This document shows positions 55,664 through 63,911 of a stretch of 64,000 nt of DNA, one piece after another. Origin of the DNA: PALSA-607 sp963825425 (GTDB lineage Bacteria > Actinomycetota > Actinomycetes > Acidothermales > Acidothermaceae). The stretch is from assembly GCA_963825425.1 (NCBI GenBank), contig CAWGTF010000010.1, positions 744,001 through 808,000 of the forward strand. Reading direction: 5' to 3'. The translations under genes were made by a program, and so were the position numbers. The notes beneath the pieces are model-generated. The model saw nothing but the letters and a program-made list of their open reading frames with translations, was not told where the DNA came from and did no database searches. Numbering within the stretch: position 1 is the stretch's first letter; each line of letters opens with the position of its first letter.

Positions 55664-56285
55664 TGGACCGCCGTCGATGGTGCTCCACGGTGTCCGACCC
55701 TGGATGCGCCCGGAGAGTAGAGAGATCGTGGAAGCCGCCGTCGCCGTTGCGAGCAACAGGACGCCGGCTCCGAGGCCGGTGGTGGCGGCCAGAGTGGAGC
55801 CCGACATGACTGCGACGAGGATGAACGGCACAACGGTCAAGGCCCAGCCGACCGGGCGGAATCGGGGAATGTCGACCAGGCGGTCGAGCCACAGCAGCAG
55901 CGGCCCGATGGTGATGGCGATCGACGGCAGGACCCAGTCGACCGTGGCCGGTGGCGATCACGATGACAGGAAACGCGAACGAGGCGACCAGCTCGATAAC
56001 GGTCGCGATGCTCACGGATCGCTCGATGCGTTTCGCTGCGGCGCTCGTCGGACGCCCGCCGATACCGGCAGTGACACGGATGGCATACCCGAGTACCACG
56101 ATGGACACGACTATTCCCGCCGCCGCAAGCACAGGCCCGGTGATGCCGGTGATGCTGAGGCCGCCGCGTACCAGCGAGAACGCCGCGAAAGCCAGCTGGA
56201 TGAAGCCTCCGACCTTGCGCACCCGCTGCGACCACGCGACCTGTGGGCTCAGTTCGGTCGCGGACGGTACTTGGGTGAGGGTCAT
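55656..56285 (-). CDS. Multi-pass membrane protein of unknown function, one frameshift
   Basis: Starts MTLTQVPSATELSPQVAWSQ at the ATGA junction with the SDR gene. Membrane helices read VGGFIQLAFAAFSLVRGGLS, VLAAAGIVVSIVVLGYAIRV, VIELVASFAFPVIVIATGH, then after a shift near 55945 VLPSIAITIGPLLLWLDRLV and VGWALTVVPFILVAVMSGS and a last helix GLGAGVLLLATATAASTISL. Six helices. The restored frame runs on into the DUF6544-like start, so either the stop is masked by another error or the two are fused. No family recognised. Confidence 0.65.
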   Translation of the reverse strand: MTLTQVPSATELSPQVAWSQRVRKVGGFIQLAFAAFSLVRGGLSITGITGPVLAAAGIVVSIVVLGYAIRVTAGIGGRPTSAAAKRIERSVSIATVIELVASFAFPVIVIATGHGRLGPAVDRHHHRAAAAVARPPGRHSPIPPGRLGLDRCAVHPRRSHVGLHSGRHHRPRSRRPVARNGDGGFHDLSTLRAHPGSDTVEHHRRRSNV

Positions 56286-57227
56286 CTAGTGCTCCGTTGC
56301 GTCTGGTACCAGGCGATCGTGTCGCCAATGGCGGTGGCCAGCGGGGTAGTCGCGGTGGAAAGGTGGCTTCGTACTTGGTGGTGTCGAGGACGAATGGCTG
56401 CTCGACTCTATACGACATCTCGGCTAGTCCTCGTATCATCGGGCTCGCCAACCCGAGAACCGACAGCATCAGCTTGGGGACGTTCCGGATGCCGACCTGG
56501 TGGCCGACCTCTTTGGCGACGAGGTCGAGCACGGCCCTGGTCGTTTGAGTTTCCGGGCCAGGCAAATGCCATATCTGGCCGACCGCTCGCTCGTCGGTGC
56601 CCAAAGTAACCAGGGCGGTCGCAATGTCAGGCACGTAGCTGTAGGTGTGAACCAGGTCGGGGTTGCCGACGAAATCGGCGCGCTTTCCGGCCACCGCGTT
56701 GCCGAAGACCCTGGAACCCAACGTCGATTCGGTCACGCCAGCCCCGAAGAAGTCGACGCTCGCCCGATCGCGATCCGGGCCCGACCAGCGTGTGATGCGG
56801 CGAGAAGCTCCTCGGTCATCGCCGCCCGGGTGCGGCCTTTTGACGTGGTGGCAGCCAACGGCAAACCCTCCGTCAACGATCTACCGTCAGTGGGGCCGTA
56901 GCCGTACACGTTCTCCAACGTCACCAGCAGTGCGTCGGCGCGCTCAGCCGCGGCCACCACCGTTCGCTGTAGTGGCGGGAACAGCTCCGGCCATCTGGTG
57001 TATGGGACGTTGAGGCATTGGTAGATAACGCTCGCGCCTTTGACGGCATCGATCGCGGCCTCGCCGTCGGTGAGGTCCGCATGCCGCCAGTCCACTCCCT
57101 CCGCCAGCTTCGCTGGTTGATGCAAAGAGATCGCCCGCACCGCCACCCCCGAGTCCGCCAGCCGATCGGCGACGGCCCGACCGACCCGCCCCACGCCGAG
57201 CACGACGTGTAGCGGCGGGTCGTTCAC
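56282..57227 (-). CDS. NAD-dependent epimerase/dehydratase (extended SDR), two frameshifts
   Basis: The GTG at 57227 overlaps the DUF4342 stop. LHVVLGVGRVGRAVADRLAD is the Rossmann motif, followed by DWRHADLTDGEAAIDAVKGA and LVTLENVYGYGPTDGRSLTE (active-site Tyr region). A shift near 56735 continues LGSRVFGNAVAGKRADFVGN, HTYSYVPDIATALVTLGTDE and IWHLPGPETQTTRAVLDLVA. A second near 56365 restores the end TPLATAIGDTIAWYQTQRST. About 315 residues. It sits in the middle of an operon of unknown function; substrate unknown. Confidence 0.8.
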
Positions 57228-57559
57228 CGCGCTGACGTTTCGACCGTCGACGTGCCAGCTTGGTCGGGACTCGGCGTTCGCACCGGTGCCCGGTCGATCT
57301 GGATTTCCCAGCTGTTCGCCAACGCCGCGATCGCCGCGACACCAACCAGCATGGGCGCAGCAACGGCCGCGACGACACCAGCTGTCACCGGGATCTCGAT
57401 GACGGTGTGACCCTCATCGTTGCGGATAGTGATCCGTCGCACGTTGCCCTCGTGCACGAGAGTCTTGACCCTCGCCGCCAACGCCTCCCCCCGCACCCTC
57501 GCCGTTTCAGTTGTTGAGTCATTGGGGTGATGGTCTGTCGGGTGCTCTGTTGTCGTCAT
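57224..57559 (-). CDS. DUF4342 protein
   Basis: 111 residues from ATG 57559. A His/Thr-rich start is followed by EALAARVKTLVHEGNVRRIT, IRNDEGHTVIEIPVTAGVVA and a hydrophobic helix AAVAAPMLVGVAAIAALA, the layout of DUF4342 (a short beta unit then a membrane-inserted helix). It overlaps the SDR gene by GTGA and is the first gene of the run. DUF4342 proteins often sit beside two-component or envelope genes, with no defined role. Confidence 0.75.
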   Translation of the reverse strand: MTTTEHPTDHHPNDSTTETARVRGEALAARVKTLVHEGNVRRITIRNDEGHTVIEIPVTAGVVAAVAAPMLVGVAAIAALANSWEIQIDRAPVRTPSPDQAGTSTVETSAR

Positions 57560-57708
57560 GCGTCCACCAGCCGCACCCATCGCGCCACATGGGCCAAGGC
57601 CGTAACAGCATCAAGCAGTTGAGGATGTTCGCACCGCGACTGGCCACTCCGGCGAATCGCTAAGCGGCGGTCAACTTATCCCGATGCCACGAGGCATTCG
57701 GACCGCAC

Positions 57709-59242
57709 TCAGGCTTCGGTGACTCCGGCAATCGCGTAGGCGGACAGCTCGCCCGCAACCCGGCGCGGCACCTTCGCGGTGATGTGGGTGCCGTCGCCGG
57801 TGTGCTCTTCGGTCAGGACCTCGCCGAGCTCGTGAATGCGGGCCACCAGCCGGCCGTCGGCGAACGGCACGAGCACGTCGATGCATACGTCGATGCGCGG
57901 AACCAGTCTCGTCGAGCGCCGCAATCAGCTCGGCGATGCCGCGCACCGGTGCGCGCCGAGATCGCCACGACGCGATTGCCGCGACGTGCTCCGCGCGCGT
58001 GACCGCATCGACGATCTCAGGATCGGCGACATCGACCTTGTTGATCACGACAAGTTCGGGAACCGTCCTGCGCGTCGATGTCTTTCAACACTTCGCGGAC
58101 GGCGACCAGTTGCGGCGAACGGGTCGGTGTCGGAGCCGTCGACCACATGAACGATGAGGTCGGCCTGCGCGACTTCTTCCAGCGTCGACCGAAACGCCTC
58201 GACCAGCTGGTGCGGCAGGTGTCGCACGAAACCGACCGTGTCGGTCAAGGTGAACGCGCGGCCGTCGGAGGTCTGGCACGCCGCACAGTCGGGTCGAGGG
58301 TGCGCGAACAGCTGGTTCTCGACGAGCACGCCCGCGCCGGTCAGCCGGTTGAGCAGCGACGACTTGCCGGCGTTCGTGTAGCCGGCGATCGCGACCGACG
58401 GCACCTCGCCGCGCTTGCGCTCTTGCCGCTTCACGTCGCGCGCGGTCGACATGTCGGCGATCTCGCGCCGCAGCTTCGCCATGCGCGCGCGGATGCGACG
58501 CCGATCGGTTTCGATCTTCGTCTCACCAGGACCGCGGCCACCGATACCGACACCACCGGCCGCCTGACCACCGGCCTGGCGCGACAGCGACTCACCCCAA
58601 CCGCGAAGTCGCGGCAGCAGGTAGGTCATCTGGGCCAGCTCGACCTGCGCCTTGCCCTCTTTGCTGCGGGCGTGCTGCGCGAAGATGTCGAGGATCAGAC
58701 GCGGTGCGGTCGACGACCTTGACCTTGACGACTTCTTCCAGCTGGCGCAGCTGACCGGGCGCGAGCTCGCCGTCGCAGATCACCGTGTCGGCGCCGGTCG
58801 ACGAGCACGATGTCGCGCAGCTCCTTGGCCTTGCCCGAGCCGATGTAGGTGGCCGGGTCGGGCTTGTCGCGACGCTGGATGATCCCGTCGAGCACTTCAG
58901 AACCCGGCCGTCTCGGCGAGCAGCTTCAGCTCGATCAGGGAGTTCTCGGCGTCGCGCAGCGTGCCCTCGGTCCAGACGCCGACGAGCACCACGCGCTCGA
59001 GGCGCAGCTGCCGGTACTCGACCTCGGTGACGTCTGGAGTTCGGTCGACGAGCCCGGCGACCCGGCGCAGCGCCTGCCGGTCTTCGCGGTCGAACTGATC
59101 ACCGTCGAAGCTGTCGCGGTCGAAAGTTGTCGGCGTCGAAGCTGTCGCGTCAAGGTAGGCGACGCGGTCGGTTGCGTCATCTGCGGAGCGCGGCGAAGCT
59201 GTCGTCGTCCGCGCTGGTCTTGATGTTCTGAGGTTTCGTCAT
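57709..59242 (-). CDS. hflX: Ribosome-associated GTPase HflX, about seven frameshifts
   Basis: HflX splits stalled or heat-damaged ribosomes. The ATG at 59242 gives MTKPQNIKTSADDD. Family text appears frame by frame: EYRQLRLERVVLVGVWTEGT-like start, VLDGIIQRRDKPDPATYIGS, GKAKELRDIV, TVICDGELAPGQLRQLEEVV, MTYLLPRLRGWGESLSRQAG, GGRGPGETKIETDRRRIRAR, G1 AGYTNAGKSSLLNRLTGAGV, G3 LTDTVGFVRHLPHQLVEAFR, G4 NKVD, and the C-terminal beta part VLVPFADGRLVARIHELGEV. Shifts lie near 59190, 59125, 58905, 58790, 58700, 58110, 58070 and 57905. Expected length about 500 residues. As hflX is in its usual place near dapF, assembly error is the simplest reading. Confidence 0.88.
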
Positions 59243-59366
59243 CCCTTCGATGGTCGCACGCGCGGCCAGCACGCTGCGAAGCGGTTTCGCTACCGGCACG
59301 AAGCCGTGATCACGACACGGCCGATCCGCGCGGGTAGACGGCCACGAACACGGCGAAGGCCTCGCC

Positions 59367-59846
59367 TCACCCCGGCTCACGTGGCAGCTTCTCGAACTCG
59401 TCGAGGACGTCACCCAGCCGCGCGAGCAACTCGTCCTTTCGCTCGGCCGACAGTCGCAACCCAAGACGCGTGGTGGAGAACGGCGTCGACGGGGGGATGT
59501 CGTCGATTTCGGCCAAGAACGCCTGCAGCGAGGCACGTTTGACCAGGCCAGCGGGATCGACCTCCGCGGTGTCGATCCGCCACGACAGCCGGGTCGCCCG
59601 GTACGGCCGCTCGCGCGATCCGCGGGTGCCGCGGCGCACCGGCTCGGCGACCAGGAAGCCTGCATCGACCAGCGTGCGCACGTGGTGCAGGGTGTTCGCC
59701 GGCGGCAGCCGCAGCAGGTCGGCGATTTCCTTGTTGGTCAGGGCGTGGTCGAGCACCAACCGCATGATTCGCAGCCGGATCGGCGACGCGAGCGCGCGCA
59801 TCTCCTGCAACGTCGCCGGGCGCCGGCCCTCCGATTGCAGCGGCAT
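59367..59846 (-). CDS. ArsR-like winged-helix regulator
   Basis: 159 residues from ATG 59846. The winged helix reads MRALASPIRLRIMRLVLDHA, LTNKEIADLLRLPPANTLHH and VRTLVDAGFLVAEPVRRG. A C-terminal region (about 90-158) with FLAEIDDIPPSTPF and LSAERKDELLARLGDVLDEF fits the HTH_20-type regulators that neighbour MFS exporters. No metal-binding Cys pair is seen, so it is not a metal sensor of classical ArsR type. It is divergent from the MFS gene with a palindrome between. Confidence 0.85.
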   Translation of the reverse strand: MPLQSEGRRPATLQEMRALASPIRLRIMRLVLDHALTNKEIADLLRLPPANTLHHVRTLVDAGFLVAEPVRRGTRGSRERPYRATRLSWRIDTAEVDPAGLVKRASLQAFLAEIDDIPPSTPFSTTRLGLRLSAERKDELLARLGDVLDEFEKLPREPG

Positions 59847-59863
59847 GGAGCGAGTGTAACTGA

Positions 59864-59887
59864 ACTGATTGACAATTCCCAATCAGT
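59864..59887. promoter_or_regulatory. Divergent operator for the ArsR-MFS pair
   Basis: ACTGATTG (59864-59871) and CAATCAGT (59880-59887) are exact inverted repeats eight bases apart. TTGACA at 59869-59874, a consensus -35, lies inside, so repressor binding would block RNA polymerase for the MFS gene. Confidence 0.75.
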
Positions 59888-59905
59888 CATACCAAGCTCG
59901 ACGGC

Positions 59906-61187
59906 GTGACGGAACCCGCAGGCGAGAGCCCCGAGGAGCCTGCACGCGCCGCAAACGCAGCCTGTTTCACCACCGGGACTTCCGGCGCCTGTGGATCGGC
60001 GACGCGGTCAGCCAGATCGGCTCGCAGGTCAGCATGCTGGCGCTGCCCCTCGTGGCGGTGAAGACGCTGCACGCCACCGCGTTCGAGGTCGGTGTGCTCG
60101 CCGCGTGTGAGACGGCGGCCTTCCTGCTGGTCGGGCTGCCGGCCGGTGCGTGGTGTGACCGGGTCCGGCGCCGACCGATCCTGATCGCCGGCGATGTCGG
60201 GCGGGCGCTGGTGCTCGGAAGCGTGCCGATAGCCGCGCTGATGCATCGCCTGACTATCGGCCAGCTGTTCGTCGTCGCGCTGCTCACCGGCGTGCTGACG
60301 GTCTTCTTCGACGTCGCGTACCAGAGTTACCTGCCCGAGCTCGTGACCAACGAAGAACTCGTCGAGGGCAACGCGAAGCTCGAGGCGACCCAAGGCGTTG
60401 CCGCTGTAGCCGGACCCAGCATCGGTGGCTTTCTCGTGCAGGCGATCACCGCGCCCTACGCAGTGCTCGTCGACGCGATCAGCTTTTGTGGTCGGGGGGT
60501 TGGGTCACTGCGATCCGCGCACCCGAACGACGACCGGTCAAGCCGCCACAACGGCATCTGGGCAAGGAGATCGGCGAGGGCCTGCGGTTCGTGTTGGGCA
60601 ATCCGATCCTGCGCAAGATCGCCGGTTGCACCGGCACGTCGAACCTGTTCAACAGCGCCGCCTACGCGGTCATGATCGTGTTCTTCGTGCCGCACCGTGC
60701 ACCTGTCGGCCGGCGGCATCGGTTTGCTGTTTTCGATCGGCTCGGTCGGCGGCTTGTCGGAGCGCTGTGCAGCGGCTTCTTGATGCGCAAGGTGGGTCAG
60801 GCCCGGCTGATCTGGGTCAGCGCGCTGATCTTCGCACCGCCAGAACTGCTGTTACCGCTGACCCATCACGACGCCCGCCTCGTGTTCGCCGGCATCGCGT
60901 TGTTCGCCGGGTCGGTCGGCGCCACCGTTTACAACGTCGCGCAGGTGAGCTTCCGGCAAGCCCTGTGTCCACGTCCGCTGCTCGGGCGGATGAACGCAAC
61001 GATGCGCTTCCTGGTCTGGGGAACCCAGCCCATCGGCGGCTTGCTCGGCGGCTGGCTAGCGACCTCGGTGGGTCTGCGCGACGCCCTGTGGATCGCCGCA
61101 GCGTGCTCGCAGATTGCGCCATTCTGGGTGTTCTTCTCACCGCTCCGCGGCATGCGCGACATCCCGATGGAAACCCAACCCGAATAG
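59906..61187 (+). CDS. MFS transporter, three frameshifts
   Basis: A GTG at 59906 starts VTEPAGESPEEP; a shift near 59938 leads to TRRKRSLFHHRDFRRLWIGD. Helices and the motif-A loop follow: SQIGSQVSMLALPLVAVKTL, LLVGLPAGAWCDRVRRRPIL, FFDVAYQSYLPELVTNEELV and VAAVAGPSIGGFLVQAITAP. Shifts near 60490 and 60700 are needed to reach IGEGLRFVLGNPILRKIAGC, LVGALCSGFLMRKVGQARLI and FLVWGTQPIGGLLGGWLATS. About 420 residues, twelve helices, of the MFS_3/DHA3 macrolide-efflux (MefA-like) type. The divergent ArsR-like gene should regulate it. Confidence 0.85.
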
Positions 61188-61190
61188 ACC

Positions 61191-61252
61191 TTTCGCAGCT
61201 GGTAGACAGGTGCCGGGCTGACCGGTGGATGTCTACCAGCCCCAACGCGAAA
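61191..61252. terminator. Large bidirectional hairpin at the MFS/dapF junction
   Basis: GCTGGTAGACA (61198-61208) pairs perfectly with TGTCTACCAGC (61230-61240). Inside, CCGG pairs with CCGG; outside, TTTCGC (61191-61196) can pair with GCGAAA (61247-61252). It starts four bases after the MFS stop and covers the presumed dapF stop. It suits a terminator for both converging genes. Confidence 0.7.
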
Positions 61253-62090
61253 ACTGCCTTCAGCGACCAGCACTGCGGGGCCGCGCAACAACAGATGGCC
61301 GGCATCGTCAAAGGAGACGGTCAGCCGACCGCCCGGTACGTCGACGACGAACTCACCAGTCGTCGTGCCGTCGATGGCCGCCAACGCTGCGACCACCGCA
61401 CAGGCGCCGCTGCCGCACGACTGCGTCTCCCCCGAGCCGCGTTCGTGCACCCGCATGACGGCGTGGCGTTCGCCGACGATGTTGACGAACTCGACGTTGA
61501 CGCCTTCGGGAAACGCGAGCACATCGACGTCCGGCATCGTTGTGAGATCCAGCGATGCGACGTCGGTGTCGGTGACGCAGACCAGGTGCGGATTGCCCAT
61601 CGACACGGCGACGCCCTCGAAGACCTGGCCACCCACGACGGCGGTGGCGCCGGACGAGATCGTGGGCGCGCCCATGTCGACAGTCACGTCGCCGTCGACG
61701 TCCGCCCACACGGTGACGATCCCACCGCGGGTCGCGATCGCGAATTGGCCCGGATCCGACAGGCCCGCATCGACCAAGTAGCGCGCGAACACCCGCAACC
61801 CGTTGCCGCACGTCTCGGACAAGCTGCCGTCGGCGTTGCGGTAGTCCATGAACCAGGTCGCCTGGTCGGCCATGGTCGTCGCGTCGGGATCGGCGCGTCG
61901 CCTTGACGACCCGCAAGACGCCGTCAGCCCCGATACCGCGCCGCCGGTCGCACAGGGCAATCGCGAGTTCGGCGGTCAGGTCGAGCGTTCCGTCGGCGTC
62001 GGGAAGCAGCACGAAGTCGTTGCAGGTGCCGTGGCCCTTGACGAAAGCGATGCTGTCCACAGTGGCGATGGTACGGCTCGTCGCAGTCAT
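61233..62090 (-). CDS. dapF: Diaminopimelate epimerase, two frameshifts
   Basis: Interconverts LL- and meso-diaminopimelate for lysine and peptidoglycan. The ATG at 62090 has AAGGA upstream. DSIAFVKGHGTCNDFVLLPD and LCDRRRGIGADGVLRVVKA lie in one frame; after a shift near 61905, WFMDYRNADGSLSETCGNGL (first catalytic Cys), VSMGNPHLVCVTDTDVASLD and GSGETQSCGSGACAVVAALA (second catalytic Cys) follow. A slip near 61256 would end the protein at 61233 as in family members of about 280 residues. Without it the frame would run far into the MFS gene. The usual miaA neighbour is not in the window. Confidence 0.9.
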
Positions 62091-62136
62091 CGCGTCGTCC
62101 TTAACCGGACGCCGAGGGGCTGGCGTCGGTCGGCCC

Positions 62137-62343
62137 CTAGCCGACGCGCAACTGCTGCTGCCCCACCGTGACGACGTCGCCCTTCACCAGTTGCCGGCCG
62201 CGGCGCGTCTCCGGCTCCCCGTTGACCCTGACGGCACCCTCGGCGAGCAGCATCTTGGCGTCCGATCCGGCCGCCACGACGTCCGCCAGCTTCAGGAATT
62301 GGCCGAGCCTGATGACGTCGTCCCTGGTGATGATTTCGCGCAT
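62137..62343 (-). CDS. S4-domain RNA-binding protein (YaaA/RlbA-like)
   Basis: 68 residues. REIITRDDVIRLGQFLKLAD, AKMLLAEGAVRVNGEPETRR and GRQLVKGDVVTVGQQQLRV form a complete stand-alone S4 domain. Such small S4 proteins bind structured RNA; Bacillus YaaA/RlbA links to ribosome assembly. It lies 30 bases after the monooxygenase-like gene and precedes dapF by 46 bases on the same strand. Confidence 0.85.
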   Translation of the reverse strand: MREIITRDDVIRLGQFLKLADVVAAGSDAKMLLAEGAVRVNGEPETRRGRQLVKGDVVTVGQQQLRVG

Positions 62344-62373
62344 GCGGGCATCGCCATCCTCGCCGCCCGAGGG

Positions 62374-62680
62374 TTAGCCGGGACAGGCAGCACTCGTAGT
62401 TGCCGACGACACTTGTCACAGCCAGTGAATAGGCGGCGCGACAACCCGATTCATGATGTTGCCTGGAACTCTTGAATGCCGGCACATCGTTGAGCGGGTT
62501 CGTCTCGCCGTCCAACGTCACGACATGCATGAAGCTGACACCGTCGTCCAACCGGAACGCGGCGTAGTGCACACCCTCGGGCTTCGCGTCGGCAAGCGCC
62601 GCGAACACGGCACGGATCAGTCGGGCGTTCTCGTCGGCGTGTTCGGGATGTGTCGTGTAGCGGATGACCCTCGTGTTCAT
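62374..62680 (-). CDS. Small dimeric alpha/beta-barrel-like protein, frameshifts
   Basis: About 100 residues: NTRVIRYTTHPEHADENARL, IRAVFAALADAKPEGVHYAA, FRLDDGVSFMHVVTLDGETN, then a disturbed stretch near 62470, then SLAVTSVVGNYECC. Two compensating one-base errors and a third near 62380 give a stop at 62374. The pattern beta-alpha-beta-beta is that of antibiotic-monooxygenase-like (ABM) proteins of unknown substrate. The start overlaps the previous stop by one base (TGATG), so translation is coupled. Confidence 0.65.
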
Positions 62681-63081
62681 CAGATTGCTCGCATCCTGTT
62701 GTTGCGCGGGTCGTGCGTGAGTTCGGCGAGGCCGAGTGCCTCGAGTAGCGGGGGCAGGTACATGCCGAAGCGGCCGCGATAGCCCTTCCGCAAGCCGTAC
62801 CAGCCGCCGACCGGATTCTCGTCAGAGCGGCCCCATGCCTCGACAGTGCCTTCTGCAGCGGGCTTTTGTTCGTCTGCTGCTCCGAGGTGCACCCAGGCAC
62901 CCTGCTCGCGCAGCCATGCAACGAGGTCGTCGATCGCGCGCAGTTGGTACTTCAACGTGGTCGATCCGACCTGGCAGACGAGTGCCGGCGGGTCGGCCTC
63001 GTCGTCCTTGTACATCGTGTACTCCGAGGTGCCGGGCGGTGTCTTGAGCACCCACGGATCGGCCTTCGAACCCGTCGCCAT
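62680..63081 (-). CDS. Conserved actinobacterial hypothetical protein (possibly DUF6855)
   Basis: 133 residues from ATG 63081. MATGSKADPWVLKTPPGTSE, YTMYKDDEADPPALVCQVGS, KYQLRAIDDLVAWLREQGAW and GWYGLRKGYRGRFGMYLPPL are very distinctive, and the end LTHDPRNNRMRAI is typical of a highly conserved family. Its role is not defined; it commonly follows an AHSA1-type SRPBCC gene, as here. It is coupled to both neighbours through TGATG overlaps. Confidence 0.82.
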   Translation of the reverse strand: MATGSKADPWVLKTPPGTSEYTMYKDDEADPPALVCQVGSTTLKYQLRAIDDLVAWLREQGAWVHLGAADEQKPAAEGTVEAWGRSDENPVGGWYGLRKGYRGRFGMYLPPLLEALGLAELTHDPRNNRMRAI

Positions 63082-63531
63082 CAAGCGACTCCTTCCGCAG
63101 CAGCAGGTATGTAGTGCGCGAGAAATGCGTCCCAGCCGAGGCGGTTGCGGTTGCGCAACACCTCCGCGCGAGACCCGAGGCGTGTCCCAGCCACGGTGCT
63201 CGACATCGATCCGCGTTGCGGCCTCGCCGAGCGGAACGAAGCGCACCTCGACTTCGGTCGCGTCCGCAGGATCTTGCCCGAGGTGCCACTGGTAGCCGAG
63301 CAGCATCGGCGGATCCCATGCGGTCACCTCACCCCAGTCATGCTCGGCGCCGTCGGCCGTCCGCTCGTAGATTCGTCCGCCGACGCCGCTTTGCAGGACG
63401 ACGACCAGGCCGGGCTCGGCGGTCACCGTGTGGTCGCGCGGCCACCACGCGTCAATGCCGGACGTCCACACGGCGAACGCGTGCTCGACCGAGCACGCGA
63501 CATCGAAGGTGATGCGAAGCGGCTCGCTCAT
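63081..63531 (-). CDS. AHSA1/SRPBCC-type protein, one frameshift
   Basis: Starts MSEPLRITFDVACSVEHAFA, then VWTSGIDAWWPRDHTVTAEP, GGRIYERTADGAEHDWGEVT, AWDPPMLLGYQWHLGQDPAD and ATEVEVRFVPLGEAATRIDV. A shift near 63182 restores the end RNRNRLGWDAFLAHYIPAAA. About 150 residues. This is the activator-of-Hsp90-like/START fold typical of ArsR-SRPBCC pairs. The start overlaps the ArsR stop by ATGA. Confidence 0.83.
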
Positions 63532-63857
63532 CGGCCCGGCGTCCGGTCGGTGTTCTCGGCGACCAACCGAAACCGGGTCGCGGCGTCACCCCAAATGCCT
63601 TCGAGATAAGCCTGGACGGCGTGCGCTCCTTCGGCCTGCAGGTGATAGATCCGGCGGGTCCCTTGCGCGCGTTCCGCGACTAGGCCGGCGCCCTTCAACA
63701 GGCGCAGGTGCCGTGACACCGCCGGCCTGCTGATCGGCAACGCGGCCGCGATCGCCTGTACCGGCTTGTCGCCGCTGCTGAGCAGTCGCAGGATCTCGCG
63801 CCGGTTCGGATCGCCCAGTGCCTCGAACGGGTCACCGGCCGCAGGAATCTGCACCAC
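63528..63857 (-). CDS. ArsR-family repressor
   Basis: 109 residues from GTG 63857 (GGAGGAG upstream). PFEALGDPNRREILRLLSSG, PVQAIAAALPISRPAVSRHL and RLLKGAGLVAERAQGTRRIY form the winged helix; HAVQAYLEGIWGDAATRFRL is the dimer helix. It lacks the Cys metal ligands, as is usual in ArsR proteins paired with AHSA1 genes. It is the first gene of the coupled operon ArsR, AHSA1, DUF6855-like, ABM-like, S4. Confidence 0.88.
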   Translation of the reverse strand: MVQIPAAGDPFEALGDPNRREILRLLSSGDKPVQAIAAALPISRPAVSRHLRLLKGAGLVAERAQGTRRIYHLQAEGAHAVQAYLEGIWGDAATRFRLVAENTDRTPGR

Positions 63858-63877
63858 TGCGCCGCTCCTCCAACTCG

Positions 63878-63911
63878 GTAACCGAAAGGTTACGGTAACT
63901 GGCTGGTTACC
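63878..63911. promoter_or_regulatory. Tandem palindromic operator of the ArsR operon
   Basis: GTAACC-GAAA-GGTTAC (63878-63893) is a perfect palindrome. A second, GGTAAC (63894-63899) with GTTACC (63906-63911), follows directly. They lie just upstream of the ArsR ribosome site and could bind two repressor dimers. The remaining bases to the window end show no feature. Confidence 0.75.

Noticed and set aside
60425..61906. Long plus-strand frame of 493 residues across MFS and dapF
   Set aside because: Arg/Ser/Thr-rich composition and antisense overlap with dapF mark it as a GC-rich shadow.
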